Notes: generated from the letters alone by a model not told the origin. Positions 45,268 to 54,875 are shown, counted from the first letter of the stretch. The stretch is 64,000 nt of DNA from Fibrobacterota bacterium (GCA_023436145.1 JAEZKP010000045.1:1-64000), one strand, 5' to 3'. Made by a program: numbers and translations.

Positions 45268-46095
45268 TCATTTCCAGAATGCAAATGAAATTCCAACACC
45301 TGCCACTCCCAAAGCCAGTAAAGCCGCTCCGCTATATTGCAGCCTCCTGTTTTTGTAGAACAATTGGCGATAATATCCCGCTCCGGCAGGATCTTTCTGT
45401 GAATTGTAAAAATCAACCGACCTGTTAACCATAATCGAGCTGAGAATAAGTATTATGCTTCCACAAAGAGATGCTGTTCCGCTGCCAGCCAAAGAAATCT
45501 GTTTTACCTTTTTTTTCTTATCTGGATCTCTAGCAAACGGTTCATCTGAGAAACTGAGATTATCATAAGATTTCCAATTTATGCTAAAAGGAATTCCCGG
45601 CTTAACATCGATAAGTTTCGTTTCCCGGCATAGACTTGAATATCCGATGTCATCAAAAATCACATTGTGTAAATCTATATGTGCTTTTTTGGATTTTACC
45701 TGAATACCAAATGTGCAATGACTGATGTTTGTGTAAGTGAACACCGCTGCAATTGCTTCATTGGTAATTTCCAGGCCGTTCCAGTCGAATGCTTCTGCAG
45801 ATGAATTGCTGTCTTCTGAATTGTGCATTACATTTTTGGAAGTTAAAAATATTGGTTCTGAAGCAGTTCCTTTGCAGAATAGTTCACCAGAAACTTTGAT
45901 CCCGCAAAATGGTTCAAAATACAGAACACATCCGGGCGAAATGGTCAATTTCTGATTTTCCATTACCAGTATCGACTCGGTTATAACATAATCTCCTTTA
46001 TGCAGAATCCCACTCACCTGGCCCCCAATAAATTCTGCAGATTCGGGTATTTGCAAGAAAAAAAAGGTGATGATAAAAAAGGGTATCCAGTTCAT
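45268..46095 (-). CDS. Exported protein with beta-helix region and C-terminal membrane segments
   Basis: A protein of about 275 residues. After a signal sequence (NWIPFFIITFFFLQIPESA) the sequence VSGILHKGDYVITESILVMENQKLTISPGCVLYFEP fits a parallel beta-helix (right-handed, as in pectate lyase-like passengers), continuing through IKVSGELFCKGTASEPIFLTSKNV. A basic linker (DPDKKKKVK) then precedes two membrane segments at the C-terminus (about 195-215 and 248-270). The start ATG 46095 is chosen for the clean signal peptide; ATG 46146 adds 17 residues. No function is proposed. It may be part of a cell-surface set with the neighbouring genes. Confidence 0.7.
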   Translation of the reverse strand: MNWIPFFIITFFFLQIPESAEFIGGQVSGILHKGDYVITESILVMENQKLTISPGCVLYFEPFCGIKVSGELFCKGTASEPIFLTSKNVMHNSEDSNSSAEAFDWNGLEITNEAIAAVFTYTNISHCTFGIQVKSKKAHIDLHNVIFDDIGYSSLCRETKLIDVKPGIPFSINWKSYDNLSFSDEPFARDPDKKKKVKQISLAGSGTASLCGSIILILSSIMVNRSVDFYNSQKDPAGAGYYRQLFYKNRRLQYSGAALLALGVAGVGISFAFWK

Positions 46096-46246
46096 AGCTT
46101 TTCTCAGGTTTTGATGATTTTGGGCAAGGTTAAGGAGCCCAAACATACAAGCAAAAGGTGTGCTACTGAAAAAAAAGAGAGGTTTAGTGGGGAAATAGAG
46201 AATCAGAGATCGATTCTAAATGGAACCGATACGAAGAAAGAGCAGC

Positions 46247-46588
46247 TTAATCTTCATGGGAAAGGTAGTAATCCGCATGTTTTTTGGTCGTGTATACTGA
46301 AAAAACAGAAATCAGAATCAATACCCCCAGAATAGTAGAATCCTCACTCAACAAAGTTAAAGTGATCAGAGGGGTGATGAGACTGAGGACTGCAAGCAGT
46401 AAGCTACCTTTCATGATTTGTAAACCAAAAAAGCGATTTATGTCGTACCAGGCAGCCTTATTATTCAGGATCCTTCGCTCCTTGTATCCGACCAGATAAT
46501 TGGGCGGTACCATTCTGTAGTACAGAGGTAAAGCAAAAATTAAAGTAACCACAGAAAGAAACAGGTATCGTGATGAGAAATCCAGCAT
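46247..46588 (-). CDS. SdpI-family small membrane protein
   Basis: A 113-residue protein with three membrane segments. The signature VPPNYLVGYKERRILNNKAAWYDINRFFG between segments 1 and 2 matches SdpI/YhfL-type proteins, in which a conserved Asn and Gly-Tyr-Arg motif faces the cytoplasm. In Bacillus SdpI gives immunity to the SdpC toxin and holds a repressor; here only the domain is present, so neither role can be claimed. A GAGGAGG site precedes ATG 46588. Confidence 0.75.
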   Translation of the reverse strand: MLDFSSRYLFLSVVTLIFALPLYYRMVPPNYLVGYKERRILNNKAAWYDINRFFGLQIMKGSLLLAVLSLITPLITLTLLSEDSTILGVLILISVFSVYTTKKHADYYLSHED

Positions 46589-46926
46589 AATTGCCCTCCT
46601 CGAAGAGGTTCTCTACTAAAGATCTCTATAATATTAGTGGGAATATTCAGCATACTCGCTCATATATTCTGACATTTTAATATTTCAATGGTAAAAAGCC
46701 AAGGCAAAATGATCTTAATCCGGAAAATCCAAATATAAGCCATAATTGCCTTATTATTAATAAAATTATGGTGGTATTTGACAAATAGTAAACTTTCTTT
46801 AATAAGTAAAAGGGCGTTTTCAGACGCACTAATTAAAAGATAGGGCAAGAATAATGCCGGGAAGAGTGGAAAAGTGGCTGGAGAAATAATGGAGGTGGTT
46901 TGTCTCATCTTATAATTTTATAAAAT
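46589..46926. other. Intergenic region with no supported gene
   Basis: A stretch of 338 bases. An open frame of 82 codons exists on the minus strand at 46660-46908, but it is hydrophobic, has no ribosome site and no recognisable motif, so it is not called. No terminator or promoter is obvious. Confidence 0.4.
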
Positions 46927-48027
46927 TCACTTCTTTGAAGGCTCTTTTTCACAAAAAGATAGCGTCCTGATACCGAATTTCTGCTCAATATAGTATGCTT
47001 CATCAGCGTTTAAACAAAAACAGATAAGCTGTTCTGTCGAAAAGAGAGAAAGATCCACATCGTCCGGATAGCGGTATTCGTTTTCGTCAGGCCAGTAAGA
47101 TGATTTTCCATATGTCTGAATCAGCCATCTTTCATTGGGATTGCTACAGTTTCTATTCTTCTGGTATATAACCGGACGGATACCAAATTGTAAAGCTGCC
47201 TTCTTTTCGATTCCAATTCCGTAAGGTTCGTAAGACATTTCCATATACCGTGAACGCCAATTCATAAGTGAAGAGAAATATGAAGGTGAGTGTCCGGTAA
47301 AAGAGACTACTCTGACATCTCTGGGCATATGTCTGGAGGATGCTTTGATTGTACTGGAACAAATAATATTCTGCAGGGTAAAAAAGGCATTTCGGGGATA
47401 GTTCCGGCAAGCGCTTACCGCATTGTAATAAGTCTGCAGCCGTTCACCAGGCCAGGCATACGAGCAGGAACGGGTCCAATGCACAACATATTCATTTTCT
47501 ATCGATTTTATTGATTTGCCAATAATATCGGTTTTTATTGAGTATTTGAGCGCTGATAAGCGGTGCTCATATGGTATCTGAAATCGCGTGTCTATGGCTT
47601 GTCCCCTGATTTTACAGGTCTCAAGCAGCCTGGTCATCTCTCCGCTGTTTCTTATGGAAACCGGAAGTAAAAGATCAGCATTCTCCACTATATACTGATC
47701 TCTCAGTTTATAGCAGTCTTCCTTTTTGGTGCATATGATTGGCACAAAGACTGTATTACAGCTGAAACAATCAAACTGGTCCTTTACCCATAAATATCGG
47801 TTTATAAAATGATGCATGTCAGTAGAACAGAGCACAATAATCAGATTTATCCGGTATTTTACACAGAAATATAAAATCAGTTCATAAGTCTGAATCCCTT
47901 CAGATGTCAGGATTGAATACCCTTTTTCACCTAGCCATCTTAGCGCTTGCTCAGTGGCTCTTACCCAGGGAGTACCAGCGCTTGGCTGAAGCGGCTGCCT
48001 GGAGAGTAGAACCGAGGCTGTAGGCAT
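46927..48027 (-). CDS. SLOG-like and AbiGi-like two-domain protein of unknown function
   Basis: A 366-residue protein. The N-terminal region (about 1-60, SRQPLQPSAGTPWVRATEQALRWLGEKGYSILTSEGIQTYELILYF) has the Rossmann-like SLOG pattern of DprA-related proteins, with a nucleotide-binding style GT(P) loop and a second SEG motif. A middle section follows (VHWTRSCSYAWPGERLQTYYNA, FFTLQNIICSS). The C-terminal region contains VVSFTGHSPSYFSSLMNWRSRYMEMSYEPYGIGIEKKAALQFGIRPVIY, in which YGIGI-x8-G-x-RPVIY recalls the pattern of AbiGi-like abortive infection proteins. The start ATG 48027 has AGGAG ten bases upstream. I do not recognise the family with certainty. A role in DNA handling or phage defence is only inferred. 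Confidence 0.55.
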   Translation of the reverse strand: MPTASVLLSRQPLQPSAGTPWVRATEQALRWLGEKGYSILTSEGIQTYELILYFCVKYRINLIIVLCSTDMHHFINRYLWVKDQFDCFSCNTVFVPIICTKKEDCYKLRDQYIVENADLLLPVSIRNSGEMTRLLETCKIRGQAIDTRFQIPYEHRLSALKYSIKTDIIGKSIKSIENEYVVHWTRSCSYAWPGERLQTYYNAVSACRNYPRNAFFTLQNIICSSTIKASSRHMPRDVRVVSFTGHSPSYFSSLMNWRSRYMEMSYEPYGIGIEKKAALQFGIRPVIYQKNRNCSNPNERWLIQTYGKSSYWPDENEYRYPDDVDLSLFSTEQLICFCLNADEAYYIEQKFGIRTLSFCEKEPSKK

Positions 48028-48178
48028 CTTTAAGTGTCTCCTGGAATGATCTTTTGGTGAAGAGGATAAGATTGGCATGGAATGACAAACCAAATACCAT
48101 TTGTACAATTTGAACGGAAACTAAGTAGCAGTTTCCATGCCAGTTAATGAAGAATAAGATCTGCTGAAATTGAGCTTG

Positions 48179-49276
48179 TTATCTTTTAATTCTGTCGATA
48201 ATGTGTATATTGAAGAAAACTTTCATACCAATTTTACGGGTGGAGCTTTCAGGTTCGTAAAACTTAACCGGATTTTCACTATCATAGTAGGATGACTTAC
48301 TTTTTACTGTTTCAACATTACTTATTCCAAAACCATAAGCGGTAAAAAATGGGGATATCTGGAAACTTAAATAATTGCTTAGTTTCTTACCTGCTGATAA
48401 TTCAAAACTATAGCCATACTTATTTCCTAAAATTACTGCTGGAAAATAGAGTGATTGATAAAATTGTGTCATGATTTTCATCTGCCCATAAAACATGAAA
48501 TCCAATACACCCTCGAAACTTAACCATGAAGATCTGAATGTTTTATAGAAGACCAGACCTACCGGGATTGTCAGCCAGGTGTATCTTTCATAAGAGGAAA
48601 AAAGGGCACCTGAATTCATGTCTCTTTTCCATACGTTGATCCGTAAGCCACTATATAACGCAAATGGTATCGGTGAAGACTGGCTTTTATAGCCCAGGCA
48701 TAATGAAGAGTTAAAAAAATAGTTGGATTTGGAAAAATCTACCGGAATAAAATTAACACCTATTGTATCTCCGTAATAGTCGACTATGGGCAGTGCCTGT
48801 GATGAACCACTATAGGTGTGATTAAGTCCCAAATCAATTTCACTCTGAGGCATGATAAATAAACCCTTTGACCCCAGACGACCAACAAAGGCTATTGAAA
48901 TACCCATTGTGGTTCCATATTCAGTGCTCTTAGGCTTGCCTCCTATTGTATCAGGTAGTCTACCAAACTGCTCTTGATAACTGTTTACAACATCTGATAA
49001 CGGTATTTTTTCCTTGTAATTAAATTGAAATAAATTGCAGTTGATCATTATTTTCCGGTCGTTATGAAAAAAACGGGATGTGGAGGTTTGGTTGGAAGTT
49101 AATTGGATTTCCTTTTTGTATGCATTTTCTCTGTCGACTGGTATAGTTTGGGTCCTATCTGTATAAGTAGAAACTAAATTTTTATCAAAAATATCCGGAG
49201 AATCAGAATTAACAACCGGACTGGCAAATACACTGATACTCAAAAAATGGGCAAAAAGAATGGGAAAAAATCGCAT
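48179..49276 (-). CDS. Secreted protein, probably outer membrane beta-barrel
   Basis: A 365-residue protein with a signal peptide (RFFPILFAHFLSISVFASP). The mature sequence alternates aromatic and polar residues with many beta-strand patterns (YTWLTIPVGLVFYKTFRSSWLSFEGVLDFMFYGQMK and LSFQISPFFTAYGFGIS), typical of outer membrane barrels. The last residues (VFFNIHIIDRIKR) do not end with the usual Phe, so its assembly is not assured. No catalytic motif is visible. It is the last gene of the run of exported proteins and begins the 690-base gap before trpE. Confidence 0.6.
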   Translation of the reverse strand: MRFFPILFAHFLSISVFASPVVNSDSPDIFDKNLVSTYTDRTQTIPVDRENAYKKEIQLTSNQTSTSRFFHNDRKIMINCNLFQFNYKEKIPLSDVVNSYQEQFGRLPDTIGGKPKSTEYGTTMGISIAFVGRLGSKGLFIMPQSEIDLGLNHTYSGSSQALPIVDYYGDTIGVNFIPVDFSKSNYFFNSSLCLGYKSQSSPIPFALYSGLRINVWKRDMNSGALFSSYERYTWLTIPVGLVFYKTFRSSWLSFEGVLDFMFYGQMKIMTQFYQSLYFPAVILGNKYGYSFELSAGKKLSNYLSFQISPFFTAYGFGISNVETVKSKSSYYDSENPVKFYEPESSTRKIGMKVFFNIHIIDRIKR

Positions 49277-49970
49277 GTTAATCTCCTGAATAGTTTTTTT
49301 GTTAGGATGAGCGGTATATGGAAGATCAGGTGATGCAATTCAGCAAAAATCAGAGTATGAATATAAAAAAATAATCGAATCGGAAAGAGTCAACAAGAAA
49401 AAAGAGTTAAGCGAACAGACGATTCCCGGGTAAACCACTTAACCCACCGGGGATAACTTTCCGGACCGACTCGCAATTCACTATTTCTTCATTTATTCCC
49501 GTATTATGGTTGTAGTAAATTGACTATAGATTTATAGCGTAATGACAGCAGTTTCCGGGGTTTCAGGATATGTACATGAAAACAGGTCACTTGAATGTGA
49601 AGTTGCTCCGGAGGTTTAACTTCTTTCCCCAGCCAGGCAGCTGGCATTTGAGGTTTCGGCTGACAGGTTTTGGTTAACAGTATTTTTGCGGGTTGAGCCG
49701 GTTTTTATATACCGGATAAAGGCAGTGGGCTGATTCCAGATCACTGCCGGGCTGCTAAGGGCGAATGTGGAGATGGAAATCTTAAATTCTCTCTTATTCC
49801 CGTTTAATTTATATTTAGAACATTAATTCATCTATCTGCTTCCAAACTGAGCAGTTTAAATAATAATAACAGGAAATGGAAATTGTAGCCCTCGGCTGGG
49901 TATTATCATAAAATGATTCCATCTGTGGATTTTATTTCCATAAACTATTCTTTAGCCAGGAAAGATCATT
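49277..49970 (+). promoter_or_regulatory. Long leader region upstream of the trp genes
   Basis: A gap of 694 bases without a clear gene. Hairpins are visible at 49698-49715 (CCGGT/ACCGG) and 49721-49748 (GGCAGTG/CACTGCC, 7-base stem). Bases 49876-49911 can be read as an 11-codon frame starting ATG and containing one Trp codon, followed by a weak seven-base repeat at 49908-49935. A single Trp is weak evidence for attenuation. No classical riboswitch or T-box was recognised. Confidence 0.35.
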
Positions 49971-51464
49971 GTGATTACACCTTCATTAGATGAGGTAAAA
50001 CGGTTAGCTTCCAATTTTAATGTTATTCCAATCTTCAAAACAGTTCTGGCAGACACTGAAACTCCGGTATCGGTTTGGTTAAAATTATTTAAGGAGTGCA
50101 AATACAGCTTCCTTCTGGAAAGTGTTACCGGGGGAGATTCTGTTGCCAGATATTCATTTTTGGGCGGAGATCCATTTATGACTTTCCGAGCTAACCGTAA
50201 AATCTGGGAAGTAAGTGGTCCTAATCCGCAAAATGGCTCAGATAAGCCGGTGGATGCTCTCCGCTCGCTGTTCTCACGTTACAAACACGCACCTATCGAT
50301 GGATTGCCCAGATTAAGTGGTGGAGCGGTGGGTTATTTTTCCTATGACTCTATCCGATTATGGGAGAATATTCCGGATAAAAATCCCAAAGACGACCCTC
50401 TTGATGATATCTTTTTTGCCTTCTACAAGGATCTGATCGCTTTTGATAACCGTGAGCACAGACTGGTCCTTATAAGCAACATAATAATAGAAAAGGATAC
50501 TGATATCGAGCAGGCTTACAATAAGGCCACTGAGAGCATTGAGCAGATGAACGCTCGAATGAAAAGCGCACTTTTTTCTCCTGATGTCTCCATTCGTTCC
50601 TATAAAGAGGTGGTTTCAAATTTTAAGAAGGAAGAATACGAGAAGGCGGTTGAGCGGTGTAAAGAATATATAAAAGCAGGGGATATTTTCCAGGTTGTTC
50701 TTTCCCAACGTTTTTCTATTGCTGTTGATGCAGATCCTTTTGATCTCTACAGAATTTTAAGGGTGGTTAATCCCTCTCCCTACATGTTCTTTCTGTCCTT
50801 GGGTCAAAATTATGTAATTGGTGCTTCTCCTGAAATGCTGACCCGGGTTGAAAACGGTACCGTTGAGGTCAGGCCAATTGCGGGGACTCGCAAGCGGGGT
50901 GCCAGTTATGAAGAGGATGAAATTCTGATAAAAGACCTTAAGGCAGATCCAAAAGAGATAGCTGAGCATATAATGCTTGTAGACCTGGGGCGAAACGATG
51001 TGGGGCGGGTCTGTGAATATGGATCTGTACATGTTTCAGACATGATGCACATAGAAAAGTATTCACATGTAATTCATCTGGTAAGTAATGTACAGGGGAA
51101 ACTGAGAACTGATCTGGATGTGTTCGATGCTCTTTACTCCTGTTTTCCGGCAGGAACTCTCTCAGGAGCACCCAAGATACGAGCCATGGAGATTATTGAC
51201 GAACTGGAACCGGTTAAAAGGGGACTTTACGGAGGAGCTCTGGGATACATCGATTTCAGTGGGAATATGGATACCTGTATTGTTATCCGAACCATTATTT
51301 ATCATGAAGGAAAGGCAATTATACAGGCAGGTGCAGGTATAGTGGCCGACTCAGTTCCATCACATGAGTACAATGAAACAGTGCAGAAGGCGACTGCTCC
51401 CTTCAACGCTATCAAAGATGCAGCGGTGATTGCGGGCAATGATCTTGTTGCGGAGGTTGTATGA
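49971..51464 (+). CDS. trpE: Anthranilate synthase component I
   Basis: TrpE makes anthranilate from chorismate with ammonia or glutamine amide from TrpG. The regulatory tryptophan site carries SFLLESVTGGDSVARYSFLGGDP (LLES). The chorismate-binding core has VLSQRFSIAVDADPFDLYRILRVVNPSPYMFFLSLGQNYVIGASPEMLTRVENGTVEVRPIAGTRKRG and AEHIMLVDLGRNDVGRVCEYGSV, then GTLSGAPKIRAMEIIDELEPVKRGLYGGALGY. Length of 497 residues is normal. GTG 49971 follows AGGAAAG. It overlaps trpG by four bases (ATGA). Confidence 0.95.
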   Translation: MITPSLDEVKRLASNFNVIPIFKTVLADTETPVSVWLKLFKECKYSFLLESVTGGDSVARYSFLGGDPFMTFRANRKIWEVSGPNPQNGSDKPVDALRSLFSRYKHAPIDGLPRLSGGAVGYFSYDSIRLWENIPDKNPKDDPLDDIFFAFYKDLIAFDNREHRLVLISNIIIEKDTDIEQAYNKATESIEQMNARMKSALFSPDVSIRSYKEVVSNFKKEEYEKAVERCKEYIKAGDIFQVVLSQRFSIAVDADPFDLYRILRVVNPSPYMFFLSLGQNYVIGASPEMLTRVENGTVEVRPIAGTRKRGASYEEDEILIKDLKADPKEIAEHIMLVDLGRNDVGRVCEYGSVHVSDMMHIEKYSHVIHLVSNVQGKLRTDLDVFDALYSCFPAGTLSGAPKIRAMEIIDELEPVKRGLYGGALGYIDFSGNMDTCIVIRTIIYHEGKAIIQAGAGIVADSVPSHEYNETVQKATAPFNAIKDAAVIAGNDLVAEVV

Positions 51465-52057
51465 TTCTGGTAATTGACAATTATGACTCTTTTACATTTA
51501 ATCTGGTACAGTATTTGGGAGAGATCTGCAGTGAGCAGATTGAGGTACATCGGAACAATAAAATCACTGTGGATCAGATTAAAACCCTCAACCCCTCGGC
51601 TATTTTAATCTCTCCCGGCCCTTGCACTCCAATAGAGGCAGGTATTTCGGTAGATGTGATAAAGGAGCTGGGAGTTAAAATTCCCATCCTTGGTGTCTGC
51701 CTGGGTCATCAGTCCATAGGTTTTGCATTTGATGGACATGTGATCCGTGCACCATATCTGATGCATGGAAAAGTATCACAGATCTACCATAAACATCAGA
51801 ACATCTTCAAGGGACTCCCTGTCCCATTTACTGCAACCCGCTATCACAGTCTGATTATTGACAGATCAACAATTCCGGATTGTCTGGAGGTTACAGCTGA
51901 AACCGATGATGGAATAATAATGGGCGTAAGTCATAAGCAGTATCCAATCTATGGAGTTCAGTTTCATCCTGAATCGATTCTTACTGAAGGAGGCAAAGTT
52001 ATTCTTGGCAATTTTCTTAATTTGGCGGGAATAATGACTTTTAACTCCGGAAATTAA
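51461..52057 (+). CDS. trpG: Anthranilate synthase glutamine amidotransferase component
   Basis: Class I glutamine amidotransferase supplying ammonia to TrpE, 198 residues. The nucleophile Cys is in PILGVCLGHQSIG, the His/Glu pair in GVQFHPESILTEGG, and the opening VIDNYDSFTFNLVQYLGE is typical. It starts within the trpE stop codon behind GCGGAGG and is not fused to trpD. PabA/PabB function is an alternative, but the neighbours make TrpG certain. Confidence 0.94.
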   Translation: MILVIDNYDSFTFNLVQYLGEICSEQIEVHRNNKITVDQIKTLNPSAILISPGPCTPIEAGISVDVIKELGVKIPILGVCLGHQSIGFAFDGHVIRAPYLMHGKVSQIYHKHQNIFKGLPVPFTATRYHSLIIDRSTIPDCLEVTAETDDGIIMGVSHKQYPIYGVQFHPESILTEGGKVILGNFLNLAGIMTFNSGN

Positions 52058-52087
52058 CATGGCCTTGAAATTATTGAAAGAGAGTTT

Positions 52088-52870
52088 ATGTCTACGATCC
52101 TGGATACGATTATAGAACAGAAGCGAATTGAAGTCAGTGCATTAAGAAAGCAGAAGCATTCCTTTAAGCCATCGGAACAATTGCATCGGTCATTTGCCGA
52201 AGCACTCTCCACTCCCGGTGCTTTGTCAATAATAGCAGAAGTAAAAAAAGGGTCACCATCCAGAGGAATAATATGTGAGAATTTTGACCCGGTGCAAATC
52301 GCATCCGGATATCAGTCTGGCGGGGCACGGGCCATATCTGTTCTTACAGATGAGAAGTTTTTTTTCGGGTGCACAGATTTTCTGGTTAATGTCCGCAATG
52401 CAGTTTCACTTCCGGTGCTGCGTAAAGATTTTATTATTGATGTTTTACAGGTGGAACAGAGCGCCTCTATTGGTACCGATGCGATGCTTTTGATTGCTGC
52501 TGCCTTGGATGATTTTCAATTGAAAGATCTTTACCAGGCTGCTTTATTTTTTAAAATTGAACCCCTGATCGAGATCCACTCTGCCGAAGAACTTGACCGG
52601 GTAATGAAACTGGACCCGGGAATTATTGGTATTAACAATCGCAATCTTAAAACTTTCAAAACAGACCTGTCGGTTACTCTGGAGCTGGTCAAAAGAATCC
52701 CATCGGATGTAATTACTGTTTCCGAAAGTGGAATCGAAAATGGATCCCAGGCCAGGATTCTCAAGACTGCCGGAGTTAAAGCTTTACTGGTGGGGGAGTC
52801 GTTAGTGAAACAGCAGGACCCGGGTAAACTGATAATGGAACTTAAATGTTCTGAGGAAACCGGTTTATGA
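52088..52870 (+). CDS. trpC: Indole-3-glycerol-phosphate synthase
   Basis: TrpC closes the indole ring from CdRP. The (beta/alpha)8 barrel holds SIIAEVKKGSPSRGIICENFDPV with the catalytic Lys, LPVLRKDFIIDVLQV, GINNRNLKTFKTDLSVTLELV and VTVSESGI. Length of 260 residues is standard. It follows trpG after 30 bases, where trpD would normally be, and overlaps trpF by four bases. Confidence 0.95.
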   Translation: MSTILDTIIEQKRIEVSALRKQKHSFKPSEQLHRSFAEALSTPGALSIIAEVKKGSPSRGIICENFDPVQIASGYQSGGARAISVLTDEKFFFGCTDFLVNVRNAVSLPVLRKDFIIDVLQVEQSASIGTDAMLLIAAALDDFQLKDLYQAALFFKIEPLIEIHSAEELDRVMKLDPGIIGINNRNLKTFKTDLSVTLELVKRIPSDVITVSESGIENGSQARILKTAGVKALLVGESLVKQQDPGKLIMELKCSEETGL

Positions 52871-53508
52871 GCACCAGAATAAAAATCTGTGGTATCACCC
52901 GTTTGGAGGATGCCAGAGTAGCCGCAAATCTGGGTGTTGATGCCCTGGGGTTCATTTTTTATCCGGAAAGTCCCAGATTTATCAAACCGGAACAGGCGAA
53001 AAATATCATAGCTCAATTGCCACCGATGGTAAACAGAGTTGGTGTTTTTGTTAATGAATCACCTGAAACTGTGATGCAGATCGCATTGCAGTGTGGAATC
53101 GATACTGTTCAGCTGCATGGAAATGAAACACCCGAATACTGCAGCAGTATACCTTTACCGGTTATTAAGTCGTTTTCTATTCGCCCTGAGAGTGATCTTT
53201 CGGCACTTAGAAATTATAAAACCCAGGGGATTCTTCTTGATACCTGGTCTAAACAGCTGCAGGGTGGTTCAGGAATGACTTTCGACTGGAAAATTGCCAA
53301 AAAAGCCTGCGAAATGTTCAATAATATTATACTTGCCGGAGGTTTGGGACCAGCCAATCTGGAGGATGCATTACGGATGGTTGATCCTTTTGCAGTTGAT
53401 ATCAACAGTGGCGTGGAAATAATGCCCGGAGTGAAAAACCCGCATAAGATTCGCGATGTAGTTAAAATTGTACACAACTGGAAAAAAACGTTTAAATACA
53501 GTACTTAA
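52867..53508 (+). CDS. trpF: Phosphoribosylanthranilate isomerase
   Basis: TrpF isomerises PRA to CdRP. The catalytic Cys is in RIKICGITRLEDARVAANLGVDALGFIFYPESPRFIKPEQA, the catalytic Asp region is ILLDTWSKQLQGGSGMTFDW and the phosphate site is ILAGGLGPANLEDALRMVDPFAVDINSGVEIMPGVKN. Length of 213 residues is standard. It is the last gene of trpEGCF here; trpB and trpA are not present downstream. Confidence 0.95.
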   Translation: MSTRIKICGITRLEDARVAANLGVDALGFIFYPESPRFIKPEQAKNIIAQLPPMVNRVGVFVNESPETVMQIALQCGIDTVQLHGNETPEYCSSIPLPVIKSFSIRPESDLSALRNYKTQGILLDTWSKQLQGGSGMTFDWKIAKKACEMFNNIILAGGLGPANLEDALRMVDPFAVDINSGVEIMPGVKNPHKIRDVVKIVHNWKKTFKYST

Positions 53509-53669
53509 CGTCATCGGAAGTAAATATTCAGGACTTGTATCCGAATTATTGTTATATTGACCTGCTCTTTACTGGTTTTAGTCCGGCAGTTGTAGTTCTT
53601 GCGTTTCCAGAAACATGGAAATCCTGTTTACTTTGTTAAATACTTTATCATATACAATGCTTTCCTTAT

Positions 53670-54818
53670 ATGAAATCTCCATCACAACTATCCATTTATG
53701 TACATATTCCTTTTTGCACTTCAAAATGCAGGTATTGCGATTTCTATTCTATAAAATACGATAGTTCTCTTGCAGATCTTTACATCGATGCGCTGGCTGC
53801 AGAATGGAATCTTATATGCAAAAAGAAAAAATTGACAGAGCCTCAGGTGCTAACCCTGTATTTTGGTGGTGGAACGCCATCCCTGCTTTCCTTGAAACAG
53901 TGGGAGAGGATCGGAAGTGTACTGATTTCTCAGTTGAATAGTGATTCCATGATCGAATTTTCGGTTGAATGCAATCCTGAATCGTTTTCCCCCGATCTTG
54001 CCAGTCTCTTCATACAGCTGGGGGTAAACCGGCTTACATTCGGAGTGCAATCGCTTTGCAATAAAGAATTATCGGTGGCCGGAAGAATACATGATGCTCA
54101 GACCGCCCTGAATGTTCTGCATGAACCTGGTCTGAAAAGTTTCCGCTCAGTTGGTGCAGACCTGATTTATGGACTGCCTAGTCAATCGGTGGACTCGCTG
54201 TTAACTACCCTGAATCAGCTCACATCTTCTGAGTACCTCAGCCACTGCTCTGCTTATGAATTGACTATTAACGAAAATACCCCCTTCGGAAGGCACATTG
54301 AAAAACTGCCTCTTCCGGATGAAGATACTGTTTACGAAATGACAAATGTGGTCAGAACTTTTCTTTTGCAAAAAGGATTTGAGCAGTATGAAATTTCCAA
54401 TTTTGCCCGTAAATATCACCGGTGTATTCATAATGAAGTTTACTGGGACCATCAGAGTTATATAGGGTTAGGTTGTGCTGCTCATTCCTACCTGCATCCG
54501 TATAGATGGGCCAATGTTTCTGATATTAAAGAGTATCTGAAAAGAATCAATAATGATGAACTGCCCGGAAGTTTTCAGGAATATATAGGCCCGGACACCC
54601 TGGCCAAAGAGATGCTTTTTCTGGGTTTGCGAAAAACCGATGGTATCGATGTACGTTTTTTTGAAGAGCGGGTGGGTAAAAAGTTCAGTAGTTTTGTGGA
54701 TATGGCCAAAATCGAAAGTTTTATCTCAATGGGTTGGCTAAATTACACTAACGCCAGATACCTGGTTACTCCATCAGGACTGCTTTTTGCGGATACAATG
54801 GCAAGGGAGCTATTTTAG
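53670..54818 (+). CDS. hemW: HemW-like radical SAM protein
   Basis: HemW is a heme chaperone related to anaerobic coproporphyrinogen oxidase HemN. The radical SAM cluster Cys are C16, C20 and C23 (IYVHIPFCTSKCRYCDFYS), followed by LYFGGGTPSLLSLKQWERI, FSVECNPESF, GVNRLTFGVQSL and ADLIYGLPSQS. The C-terminal HemN domain has QYEISNFARKYHRCIHNEVYW and GLGCAAHSY. HemW lacks the tip region needed for oxidase activity; a true HemN would have an extra N-terminal Cys. The length of 382 residues fits HemW. Confidence 0.9.
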   Translation: MKSPSQLSIYVHIPFCTSKCRYCDFYSIKYDSSLADLYIDALAAEWNLICKKKKLTEPQVLTLYFGGGTPSLLSLKQWERIGSVLISQLNSDSMIEFSVECNPESFSPDLASLFIQLGVNRLTFGVQSLCNKELSVAGRIHDAQTALNVLHEPGLKSFRSVGADLIYGLPSQSVDSLLTTLNQLTSSEYLSHCSAYELTINENTPFGRHIEKLPLPDEDTVYEMTNVVRTFLLQKGFEQYEISNFARKYHRCIHNEVYWDHQSYIGLGCAAHSYLHPYRWANVSDIKEYLKRINNDELPGSFQEYIGPDTLAKEMLFLGLRKTDGIDVRFFEERVGKKFSSFVDMAKIESFISMGWLNYTNARYLVTPSGLLFADTMARELF

Positions 54819-54875
54819 TTTTTAATCCGATTATTTATCAGAATCCCACTATAGTGACAAATGGAGAATAGTGAA

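Noticed and set aside
46660..46908. Open frame of 82 codons on the minus strand
   Set aside because: No ribosome site, no motif and a composition typical of AT-rich noise.
49876..49911. Trp attenuator leader peptide
   Set aside because: Only one Trp codon in 11, and no convincing pair of alternative hairpins with a T-run was found, so attenuation is not claimed.
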